DNA from: a virus
DNA: 64,000 nucleotides
Strand: one strand, 5' to 3'
IMG/VR virus record: IMGVR_UViG_3300027917_000020
Span: 1-64,000 of that record
The translations under genes and the position numbers were made by a program. Position 1 is the first letter of the stretch. Every line of letters starts with the position of its first letter. Shown here one piece after another: positions 56,979-64,000 of this stretch. The notes under the pieces were generated by a model, which was not told the origin of the DNA, did not search any database, and saw nothing but the letters and a program-made list of their open reading frames with translations.

Positions 56979-57456
56979 TAATCTTATTATATAATCGAAA
57001 ATCAGCCTCAAACCTTTTAGCCACTATCTTACGCAGGCCATCTGTCCATGTTACGGGATATGATGTGCTTTGATTTTTACGACCTATATTGCCATCCATT
57101 ATATATCCCCAATCAAACTCAAGACGCTCGACCAATCCTATGAAATTTATGGGTATATCAAGAGGTCGGGTAAATGGGATAAGGCTATTATACATATTAG
57201 AGGTTATCCAGTTTTCAAAAGGCATATAGACGTGGTTCTGGCGCATACGATAGCGGTATAAAGATTCAACTCTATCCCACGGATTACGGATGAATGTTAA
57301 TATTTCGTGCTTGGGATATTTCCTGCGGTACGCAGAAGCCATAAGCGGCTGTATCGGATTAAGAGGTGCATCCTTCGGGAGCATTGCGATAATACTCGTG
57401 GATGCACATTTGTCGTGAACTATAAAAACTTTTTGGTTATGTAAATAGAATTTCAT
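56974..57456 (-). CDS. sulfotransferase-family protein (160 aa)
   Basis: KVFIVHDKCASTSIIAMLPK holds the PAPS loop and LTFIRNPWDRVESLYRYRM the 3'-phosphate motif (R-N-P-W-D-R). Close in plan to the plus-strand gene at 44020. Late-type promoter 5 bases before the ATG. Might sulfate host or phage glycans. Confidence 0.78.
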   Translation of the reverse strand: MKFYLHNQKVFIVHDKCASTSIIAMLPKDAPLNPIQPLMASAYRRKYPKHEILTFIRNPWDRVESLYRYRMRQNHVYMPFENWITSNMYNSLIPFTRPLDIPINFIGLVERLEFDWGYIMDGNIGRKNQSTSYPVTWTDGLRKIVAKRFEADFRLYNKIK

Positions 57457-57461
57457 ACAAT

Positions 57462-57469
57462 TATTTATT
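57462..57469 (-). promoter_or_regulatory. late-type promoter AATAAATA (minus), leaderless
   Basis: Ends exactly 5 bases before the ATG at 57456, as at 23311, 35188 and 49640. Confidence 0.5.
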
Positions 57470-57477
57470 TTTTTATG

Positions 57478-57506
57478 TTTACATACCTATTAAAATATGT
57501 TATTAT
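57478..57506 (+). promoter_or_regulatory. class A promoter
   Basis: TTTACA (57478-57483), 17-base spacer, TATTAT (57501-57506); divergent from the late promoter of the minus-strand sulfotransferase. Leader has AAAGGAGG. Confidence 0.75.
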
Positions 57507-57549
57507 ATATTATAAAAAGCCCAAAACCCCTTAAAAAAGGAGGATTTTT

Positions 57550-58191
57550 ATGACTATCGATACAAAAAGATGTATACACGGATGCAGTGAGTATTATTCA
57601 AATGGAAAGTTTCTTTATTGTGATTGTGCCATTTGTAGAGGCGAGGTCGGTTTGGTAGGTAATAAAGAATTCCATAGCACTAAAACCGGAGCACATTGGC
57701 CTTATGAAGATTATACTCACCCGCAAGGTATTGATTATTATAGACGTTTGGGGGAGTTAGTCTTTTTAGACCTGACCATCAAATGTACAATGCCCAATAC
57801 CGAAACCATTACATCTCGATGGGAAGAGCAAATGGAAGAGGTATATCCCGAATGGCGTGAAAAAGCAGTATCCCCATATTTCAAATATACTCCTCACGGG
57901 GGTCAGCATTCTTGGCATTTAGATTATATGGCTGAACTTACGCCAGAAGAAATTCTTATCTGGACAGGCCCAATGCAAGAATGGAAAACCGGACACAGAC
58001 CTACCAATAAAAGTAACTGGATTTTTTCCCTGTTTACGTTAGGCTTTACTTTCGGTCCGAACCAAGAAAACTTCAGCCGTATAAAAGAACGGATTGCTCG
58101 ACTGGGGAATGAGTATGCTTCTGAATTTGAGGCCGGATATCGGGAAAAAGAAAGCAAAGCCGATGCCCCGATAAACGAAGTGTTTGGTTGA
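57550..58191 (+). CDS. Cys-rich N-terminal hypothetical protein (213 aa)
   Basis: RCIHGCSEYYSNGKFLYCDC followed by CRGEVG resembles the microprotein Cys module. A long Trp/Tyr/His-rich domain follows (YPEWREKAVSPYFKYTPHGG; HSWHLDYMAELTPEEILIWT). AAGGAGG lies 7 bases before the ATG. No family. Confidence 0.6.
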   Translation: MTIDTKRCIHGCSEYYSNGKFLYCDCAICRGEVGLVGNKEFHSTKTGAHWPYEDYTHPQGIDYYRRLGELVFLDLTIKCTMPNTETITSRWEEQMEEVYPEWREKAVSPYFKYTPHGGQHSWHLDYMAELTPEEILIWTGPMQEWKTGHRPTNKSNWIFSLFTLGFTFGPNQENFSRIKERIARLGNEYASEFEAGYREKESKADAPINEVFG

Positions 58192-58195
58192 TTTA

Positions 58196-58224
58196 TTTAC
58201 AATATATTTTTTGTATAGTATAAT
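58196..58224 (+). promoter_or_regulatory. class A promoter, leaderless
   Basis: TTTACA (58196-58201), 17-base spacer, TATAAT (58219-58224), 8 bases before the ATG at 58233; no Shine-Dalgarno. Confidence 0.75.
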
Positions 58225-58232
58225 AAGATATT

Positions 58233-58511
58233 ATGGGCAAAACAGAATTTGGTGAATATAAAAAGTACCTTAGAAATAAAGGTGTCGGAGGTACATTTCG
58301 TACCAGAGATTATCGTGGTCTATCCCGTTGGTCTCGCCAAAGCGTAGACCGATACAGGTCTATGTTTACAAAGGCCGGTTTTTTAAAAATGATAAAACCC
58401 GGTGTTTATAAAATAGAAAAAACGATTCCACCCGATATTACCACTACTCAACTTCTAAATGAAACTTATGTACCCAAACAGCACTTACCGGATTCTTGGT
58501 TTGAGATATAG
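58233..58511 (+). CDS. winged-helix-like protein with LPDSWFEI tag (92 aa)
   Basis: TFRTRDYRGLSRWSRQSVDR, YRSMFTKAGFLKMI and KPGVYKIEKTIPPD give helix-helix-strand-wing spacing, a plausible winged helix-turn-helix DNA-binding domain. The end HLPDSWFEI is a variant of the shared tag. mRNA predicted leaderless. Candidate regulator. Confidence 0.6.
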   Translation: MGKTEFGEYKKYLRNKGVGGTFRTRDYRGLSRWSRQSVDRYRSMFTKAGFLKMIKPGVYKIEKTIPPDITTTQLLNETYVPKQHLPDSWFEI

Positions 58512-58520
58512 GAGTGGATT

Positions 58521-58763
58521 ATGTTTGACGATATATTACCGAAGCCTGTTAAACAATACAATTATACATTTGGTAAGGGAACGGTTGATATTGATTTTAT
58601 AGAGAAAACCGTCAGAGTAAAATGCCATAAAAGTTCAGACCATAATTGGGAAACCATGAAAGGAATGTTTGAGATTATTAATGAAGCCCTTCATGATGAT
58701 TCCCCGTTTTACGATTTATCTGATGTAAAAGCATTATTAAAAGACGGATGGAGATTTTCATGA
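58521..58763 (+). CDS. small protein with MFDDILP tag (80 aa)
   Basis: MFDDILPKPVKQYNYTFGKG, then a small alpha/beta domain (ETMKGMFEIINEALHDD; DVKALLKDGWRF). GGAG before the ATG. The tagged N-terminus follows directly after a gene whose C-terminus carries the other tag. Overlaps the next gene. Confidence 0.6.
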   Translation: MFDDILPKPVKQYNYTFGKGTVDIDFIEKTVRVKCHKSSDHNWETMKGMFEIINEALHDDSPFYDLSDVKALLKDGWRFS

Positions 58764-59044
58764 ATAAACCAAATCCAGAAATAGTAATAAGACGTAGTGG
58801 CTCAAGCCTAAAATTTACCAGTTGGCTCACCTTAATATTTGTTGTAGCAAAAATAATGGGTTACATAGATTGGTCATGGTGGTGGGTATTTGCACCTACA
58901 TGGATTCCATTTGCCATAGGCATCGGTATTATGGTCGTGGGACTGTTTATATTTGGGCTTGTGCTTGCGGGCGCACTTATACTGGATACAATAGATAAAA
59001 CAAGAGGGAAGCGTGGCAAGAAGAGTAATAGTCGAATTCGATAA
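58760..59044 (+). CDS. transmembrane Fragile-X-F-like protein (94 aa)
   Basis: ATG at 58760 with GGAG 6 bases before. Two membrane segments; IDWSWWWVFAPTWIP is the recognised W-S-W-W-W-V-x-x-P-x-W-I-P signature of the TM Fragile-X-F family (two helices, unknown function, frequent in phages). Basic C-terminus (KTRGKRGKKSNSRIR). Confidence 0.75.
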   Translation: MNKPNPEIVIRRSGSSLKFTSWLTLIFVVAKIMGYIDWSWWWVFAPTWIPFAIGIGIMVVGLFIFGLVLAGALILDTIDKTRGKRGKKSNSRIR

Positions 59045-59291
59045 TGATACCGCTTTAGGTGTATCCTATCAAGGACATATAAATTTATTTAAACATTTAG
59101 CGGAGAATTTTAAAAAGTTTGAAGAGAATGACCCGCATGAGGGAAGAACTGCAAAGCATATGATGTACTGGATAGAAGACCACGAAGAAAAAGAGGGAGA
59201 AGAAGTATGGTACGCAATCATAGCCTCTAAAGTCCCTCTTCAGTTTAAACGTATAATGGAAGATGTTGTAGGTGATATAGAATTAGACTAA
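59013..59291 (+). CDS. small acidic protein (92 aa)
   Basis: GTG start overlapping the membrane-protein gene by 32 bases. MARRVIVEFDNDTALGVSYQ, then a helical acidic region (EDHEEKEGEEVWYAII). Ends GDIELD and overlaps, convergently, the fibre gene on the minus strand. Unknown. Confidence 0.5.
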   Translation: MARRVIVEFDNDTALGVSYQGHINLFKHLAENFKKFEENDPHEGRTAKHMMYWIEDHEEKEGEEVWYAIIASKVPLQFKRIMEDVVGDIELD

Positions 59292-60659
59292 AGCGAGCAA
59301 CTTCTCCAGTTGTTCTGCGGTTACTCTTACTCCCTTATATTCTATAAAATCATCGGTTACAACAAATAGCGGTTTATTATCTCCCATGACTTTTGTTACT
59401 TCACCCGGAGTAAACCCTTCATATCCGACTGCGAGGCCTACAGGATAGCCTTCATATTTTTCGGCTTCAAGTAAACGCCATCCATTATCCAGTCCAATAT
59501 CAGCACCGTTTACAAGATTAGCCCATAGGTTTTTCCATTTATTATCAGTCTTACCTAAATCATATGCACCAGATACAGCAGGAAGGATATCCGCATCTGC
59601 ATAAACATCACCACCGGCCGATAGCCATATATCATTAGTAGTGGCTAATATAAGGTCATTATCAACTGCTCCATCGTACCCTTCAAATAATTCAGGGCCG
59701 GTAGATGAGTTGCCAAGTCTAATACCACGTCTTCGGGTAACAAAGGCATAATGGCTTGAATCTGGATATGTAGCGGGGTCCCAAACCTGAACTGGCCCAT
59801 CTGGGAACATAGATATAAAACCAACTCCAGTGGCATCCGCTTTTACGCCACCAAGTTGTAAATTGCCTCCCACTCGTCTGCAATTAATTAGACCAGCACC
59901 TTCATAATCTTTAATTTCAATATAATTAGTTGCATCGGCACCAATTTTTACTCCACCTTGGCTTGTGGTACTCATAAGCATACCATTGCCTGATACATGA
60001 ATATCATTAGTGCTTGATATAACAAGGTCGTTTAGATTATTGGCTTCTTTGCCGACAAACATATTAGCCGTTGTCGCCCCATTATTTAATATAAGTTTAG
60101 GTACTGTAACACCACCATCTGGTTGCCTTGCTTGAAGCATGACAGTATCATTATGTATTAATTGTATAGATTCTACAGTATAGCCGCCGGTGCCAATAGC
60201 GTCATTTATTCTAATTTGACCATTTATACCATTACCGTCTGTAGCTATTACTTTAAAATATCCACCACCTTCTTCAGTATTATTAGAAAAATATATATAA
60301 TTGTTTGTATCTACTATTTGGGCATAAAAGATTCCCTCAGTTCCGCTTTGCGTATTTACTCTTAAATAAGTAGTTAAACCATCGAAATCACCGATATACT
60401 GGTTTACATCTTCAAATTGTCCACGATTTAATTTATTAGTGTTTATATAGGCAATTGAACCAGCCGATAGATGAATATCATTAGTGCTTGCTACAACAAG
60501 GTCATTTAAGGTTGCTCCATCTTTACTAATAAATATATTATAAAGCCCACCTCCGCCTAAACTCACATTTCCATTATCCAAATAAAGAGCATCTTGTCCA
60601 CCTATAAGAATTTTCTCATTTGCTCTAAGTTCTAAATTGCTATTTTTAAATTTTGCCAT
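59283..60659 (-). CDS. repeat-containing tail fibre protein (458 aa)
   Basis: Contains three copies of the repeat (F-I-S-K-D-G-A-x-L-N-D-L-V-V-A-S-T-N-D-I), e.g. TLNDLVVASTNDIHLSAG, NLNDLVISSTNDIHVSG and VDNDLILATTNDIWLSAG. The C-terminus has AYDLGKTDNKWKNLWA, the neck that in other fibres precedes an S74 chaperone, but here ends without one (EYKGVRVTAEQLEKLLALV). It is a trimeric adhesin or fibre subunit; partner of the next gene. Confidence 0.75.
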   Translation of the reverse strand: MAKFKNSNLELRANEKILIGGQDALYLDNGNVSLGGGGLYNIFISKDGATLNDLVVASTNDIHLSAGSIAYINTNKLNRGQFEDVNQYIGDFDGLTTYLRVNTQSGTEGIFYAQIVDTNNYIYFSNNTEEGGGYFKVIATDGNGINGQIRINDAIGTGGYTVESIQLIHNDTVMLQARQPDGGVTVPKLILNNGATTANMFVGKEANNLNDLVISSTNDIHVSGNGMLMSTTSQGGVKIGADATNYIEIKDYEGAGLINCRRVGGNLQLGGVKADATGVGFISMFPDGPVQVWDPATYPDSSHYAFVTRRRGIRLGNSSTGPELFEGYDGAVDNDLILATTNDIWLSAGGDVYADADILPAVSGAYDLGKTDNKWKNLWANLVNGADIGLDNGWRLLEAEKYEGYPVGLAVGYEGFTPGEVTKVMGDNKPLFVVTDDFIEYKGVRVTAEQLEKLLALV

Positions 60660-63600
60660 AGTTTCTCCGTCCTAAGACCGTCTGTTTCCAGACCGAGTAT
60701 TATCTTAATAATTGCCAATCTAATTCAAAGTTAGTTGAATCCAATACACCATTAAATAGGATTTTAAATCCGGCAGTTGTTTTTTCGTATATAACGTGAC
60801 TATAAACTGACGGCGGATTATCAACCGTGTTTACAAGTTGCGTTACGATTTTATATGTTGTATCTGCTTGTGCTACACCGAATGCGATAGATGCGCTTAT
60901 AGCACCGGATGTTAATGTTGCTGTTCCAGTTATATTATCCGGTAGGTCAATACCTCCGCTAACGCTTAATGAACCTTCAACAATTACTCTACCTTCAAAT
61001 ACGTTAGTGCTATTTGCACCGGCTGAGTATAGGTTATATTTGTTAACCCAACTATTAGCGGTTGATTGGTCTTGGATATATAAACCGTATAAATTTTGTA
61101 ATACACCAGTTGATGCACCATTTCCCGGTGTTTCTATTAAAATACCATATCCATTTGTAACAGATATTTCACCAGTACCATATTCAAATAATCTAAAATT
61201 ACCAGCCATATAATTAGTTGCTTGATAATCTACCATACCAAATCCGGTATTGGCCCAACCCTGCAATCCAATTACATCTGTTATTTGACCATAATCAGCA
61301 GTTGGAGCACCAGTTGCCCTAACACCTAATACTAAATTACCAGATGCATTTTCTGATGACATATTAGCAGTAATATTTGCGCCTTGAATTTCATCAAATT
61401 GAGTGCCACCGACATCAGAAGCAAAAAGTAATCCAGTTGATTGGATAGTAGGACCGCTACTTGTATTAGTAACACCACCATATACTCCCCATATGCCAGT
61501 TGAATAAGAACCCGATTCAAAAGCAGTTAATAAAATACCATATGCTGGGGCTGCGCCAAAATCAACAGTTTGAGAACCTATTGATACATGACCGGGGATA
61601 TATACGCCTTGATTTGTATTTGCGGTATGTAAATATATATCACCAGAATTGGCCGATACGTGAATATCGTTTGTTGTGCTTGCTACAACAAGGTCATTTA
61701 AAATTGCGCCATCATTGCTAATGAATATATTATCTTCCCATCTCAATTCACCCGGAGAAGATATAATAATGTTTTGTTCTGTAGTTATATCTTTGCCGAA
61801 AATCCATCTTCTATAATCTGAGTTTACATCATAAACAAGAGCATTAATATCATTATTTGGACCAAGAGTAAAATATGGAAATAAACCAGCATAACCAGCA
61901 CCAATTTCAAAATATTCACTATCGGAATCAAAATCAGCGGGCATATATATTCTTAATGAACCACCTGATTGCGAATTGCCACCATAAAGAGCAAGAATAC
62001 CTCTATTTTCATCATCTCCGCCGACATTTATAGTGGTACTGCCGCCTGCTGCTGAAACATTTAACGAACTATTGATATATGAGGTTCCTTGTGGGTCAAA
62101 AATTGCAATATTTCTATCATAAACACTATCGTTACCTATTAATTGAACAAGACCGCCGGAGCGATTGTTTTCAATTATAAAATTATCACCAGACCTATAA
62201 ATTTGCATATAAGATGAACTTATAAAATTTAAAGTTCCACCTTGTATATTGGCATTATGACTTATAGTAAATAGTTGATTGTCTATATCACAAGATAATA
62301 GATTTGTAATACCTTCTCCGTCGAAATAACCAATATCAAAAGCCCCATTAGCTCGGATTACATAATAATCATATGTGTCAAGGTCAGCTCCGTTATAAAG
62401 ATAGATAATACCACCAGTTTCGGCTGCATCTCCATATACATTAATAATTCCCTGTGTTGTGTCATCTTGACCAACTGATAATCCATCAGGTATATGGACT
62501 TCGCCAGCAGATAAGTGAATATCATTTGTGCTTGCTACAACAAGGTCATTTAAATTAGCACCATCTTGGCCAATAAACAAATTAGCAGGATTGGTTCCAC
62601 CAATATTTAATTCTAATTTTCCTTTCCATAATTGCCATGTTTGTTCACCGTTATCAAAAAATAAATTATTTTCACCATTCCATCCTATATTAAAATCATC
62701 AGTATAACTGCTTAATCTATAATTATTTACCACCTGCTGATTAGTATAAATGTTTATCTGCCCACCATTTTTGGCACCGTCTCCATAAACATTAAATATT
62801 CCTCTAACACCACCATTGGACTTTCCTAAGTTTAATGTGGTGCTTGCATTGTTGGTAATGTTTACAACAGAAGCCGATACATGAATATCGTTTGCTGTAT
62901 TTTCTATAACAAGGTCATTTAAGTTTGCTCCATCTTTACCGATAAATATACTTGCGGGAGATAGGTCTAAACCACCTGTACCTCCGAAATATATTGTATT
63001 ACCGGCTGATAGCCATATATTATTTGTATTGGCTACAACAAGGTCATTTGCGTTTGCCGGTTCTTTTCCGACAAAAACGTTTCCTTCAACGGCATTGCTG
63101 TTTTGAACAATCAAACCACCTTGTCTTGTTCGTGTTACTATGCTATTACCGGAATATTGCTGTACGCCACGTTCCGGTCCTAATTTCATTAGTTTATCAT
63201 ACCTACCACTTTCGGCATAGGTGATTCTGATTTGTGCTTTGTTTACACGAACATCACCAGCGGAAATGGACTGAACAATAAACATTAAATAAAGATTTTG
63301 AACATCTGTCCAAGTCCAGTTGCCTGTACCCGGAGCATTTGTATCATCTGTAATATCTATCCAATCCATCCAAGTTGGATACTCATTATAACCGCTTGAT
63401 AGGTTGAGAGCAGTTCCATCGTTTGCACCCGGGCCGAATCTTGGTTGTAAATTCATAACTGAGAAGCCAACACAAGTCATCAAGCCTCTCATTTCAACTT
63501 TGGTAATAGTTCCCAAATTAGTTCCATCACAAGGAGTGCCGTTTAGAATTAAATAACTGCCCGGACTGGTTGAGTTTGCGTATGTGGCTTCATCTGCATC

Positions 63601-63860
63601 GGTTGCGTTATCATGGTTATTCCAACCTTCTCCATCCGTCCATGAGGTGTAACTATATGTAATTGATTGTTCTGGGCCTAATTCATTCGGATTCCAACCG
63701 TATGCGGTAATTGAATTACCACCATATTCATAAAGGTTAACTCCGGGTGCGCCTGCGGATATTACAAGGTTGCCACCGGCATTAACTAAAAACGATTGAC
63801 CGGCTGAAATCCATATATCGTTAGTTGTATTTGATATTACAAGGTCATCAATAACGGATG
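59617..63860 (-). repeat. eight dispersed fibre repeats
   Basis: About 55-base units recur near 59640, 60000, 60480, 61670, 62530, 62890, 63020 and 63820; each encodes the NDLVVASTNDIHLSAG-type peptide. Some are nearly identical in DNA (GTGCTTGCTACAACAAGGTC), so recombination between them is plausible. Confidence 0.75.
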
Positions 63861-64000
63861 CTTCTTGGCCGATAAATAAATCAGCTCTGGCTCCTGCTAA
63901 ATCATCAGATATGGAAACCTTTCTTTCTAAAAATCTCCATGTATGAGATGTTGCCTCATAACGCAATGAATCTGTTTTGATATCAGGGCCTAATGTTAAA
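60700..64000 (-). CDS. large repeat-containing tail fibre protein, 5' end beyond window
   Basis: More than 1,088 residues; the frame is open to the right edge with the first ATG inside at 63966, so the true start may lie outside. It has five copies of the NDLVVASTNDIHLSAG repeat, an N-terminal beta-sandwich (W-I-D-I-T-D-D-T-N-A-P, about residues 103-250) shared with the giant baseplate protein, and a C-terminal domain with YKIVTQLVNT and FNGVLDSTNFELDWQLLR typical of phage fibre tips. Adhesin function is inferred. Confidence 0.72.
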   Translation of the reverse strand, partial: LTLGPDIKTDSLRYEATSHTWRFLERKVSISDDLAGARADLFIGQEASVIDDLVISNTTNDIWISAGQSFLVNAGGNLVISAGAPGVNLYEYGGNSITAYGWNPNELGPEQSITYSYTSWTDGEGWNNHDNATDADEATYANSTSPGSYLILNGTPCDGTNLGTITKVEMRGLMTCVGFSVMNLQPRFGPGANDGTALNLSSGYNEYPTWMDWIDITDDTNAPGTGNWTWTDVQNLYLMFIVQSISAGDVRVNKAQIRITYAESGRYDKLMKLGPERGVQQYSGNSIVTRTRQGGLIVQNSNAVEGNVFVGKEPANANDLVVANTNNIWLSAGNTIYFGGTGGLDLSPASIFIGKDGANLNDLVIENTANDIHVSASVVNITNNASTTLNLGKSNGGVRGIFNVYGDGAKNGGQINIYTNQQVVNNYRLSSYTDDFNIGWNGENNLFFDNGEQTWQLWKGKLELNIGGTNPANLFIGQDGANLNDLVVASTNDIHLSAGEVHIPDGLSVGQDDTTQGIINVYGDAAETGGIIYLYNGADLDTYDYYVIRANGAFDIGYFDGEGITNLLSCDIDNQLFTISHNANIQGGTLNFISSSYMQIYRSGDNFIIENNRSGGLVQLIGNDSVYDRNIAIFDPQGTSYINSSLNVSAAGGSTTINVGGDDENRGILALYGGNSQSGGSLRIYMPADFDSDSEYFEIGAGYAGLFPYFTLGPNNDINALVYDVNSDYRRWIFGKDITTEQNIIISSPGELRWEDNIFISNDGAILNDLVVASTTNDIHVSANSGDIYLHTANTNQGVYIPGHVSIGSQTVDFGAAPAYGILLTAFESGSYSTGIWGVYGGVTNTSSGPTIQSTGLLFASDVGGTQFDEIQGANITANMSSENASGNLVLGVRATGAPTADYGQITDVIGLQGWANTGFGMVDYQATNYMAGNFRLFEYGTGEISVTNGYGILIETPGNGASTGVLQNLYGLYIQDQSTANSWVNKYNLYSAGANSTNVFEGRVIVEGSLSVSGGIDLPDNITGTATLTSGAISASIAFGVAQADTTYKIVTQLVNTVDNPPSVYSHVIYEKTTAGFKILFNGVLDSTNFELDWQLLR

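Noticed and set aside
59617-63860. Regular repeats that could suggest a CRISPR array.
   Set aside because: The repeats are in frame within fibre genes, unevenly spaced and encode a conserved peptide.

Overview
The window is part of the genome of a tailed phage with a contractile tail, distantly related to T4. It is AT-rich (roughly 35-40 % GC by eye) and densely coded, with most neighbouring genes overlapping by 1-8 bases. T4-type hallmarks are a baseplate block in the order 53, hub/27, 5, PAAR tip, 25, 6, 7-like; a late sigma factor like gp55; the recombination genes 47, 46 and uvsX; and TATAAATA late promoters. The host is not identified. Phage lipoproteins with lipoboxes, an ExbB/ExbD-like pair and sugar/acyl/sulfo-transferases suggest a Gram-negative cell. 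No tRNA, integrase, terminase or capsid gene was found.

Layout. 1-4243: a cut-off methyltransferase, then small early-type genes, many with zinc-binding Cys pairs, read from a distinctive promoter family (class B). 4267-4510: a small RNA with its own late promoter and terminator. 4540-22885: baseplate, a giant 2,483-residue gp7/gpI-like protein and tail-fibre/receptor-binding genes, including a three-copy tandem family. 23007-25987: a free S74-like chaperone domain, an acyltransferase, the late sigma factor and a three-gene membrane operon with ExbB- and ExbD-like subunits. 26044-31226: recombination genes. 31223-35815: a sugar-nucleotide enzyme, glycosyltransferase-like genes and many small proteins. 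36530-36912: two tandem promoter-RNA-terminator units. 36913-47769: accessory genes, including a DNA methyltransferase, a mini type IV pilin, a sulfotransferase and Cys-rich microproteins. 47770-48777: a GC-rich non-coding gap. 48778-57456 (minus strand): genes whose products start with a capsid-targeting-like peptide, interrupted by a DUF262-HNH nuclease/EcoRI-family methylase pair. 57550-59291: small plus-strand genes. 59283-64000 (minus strand): repeat-rich tail fibres running off the right edge.

How it may work together (inference). Three promoter classes are visible. Class A is TTTACA-N17-TATAAT (14 sites). Class B is TTGACA-N17/18-TAAGAT with a conserved spacer and upstream box (3 intact, 1 decayed). 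The late class is TATAAATA or AATAAATA. Several class A and late promoters end so close to the start codon that the mRNA should be leaderless. Two predicted small RNAs carry unpaired CU-rich stretches complementary to ribosome-binding sites of class B genes, so a late-phase translational shut-off is conceivable.

The strongest candidates for a new system are: (1) the late-expressed set of about ten proteins sharing an N-terminal MRLKRYLTE-type peptide with an L/I-x-E cleavage pattern, likely packaged and injected effectors, two of them zincin proteases; (2) the small-RNA/class B circuit; (3) the phage ExbB/ExbD-like module; (4) the phage mini-pilin; (5) recurrent terminal tags (C-terminal LPEELFEI, N-terminal MFDDIL) on otherwise unrelated small proteins.
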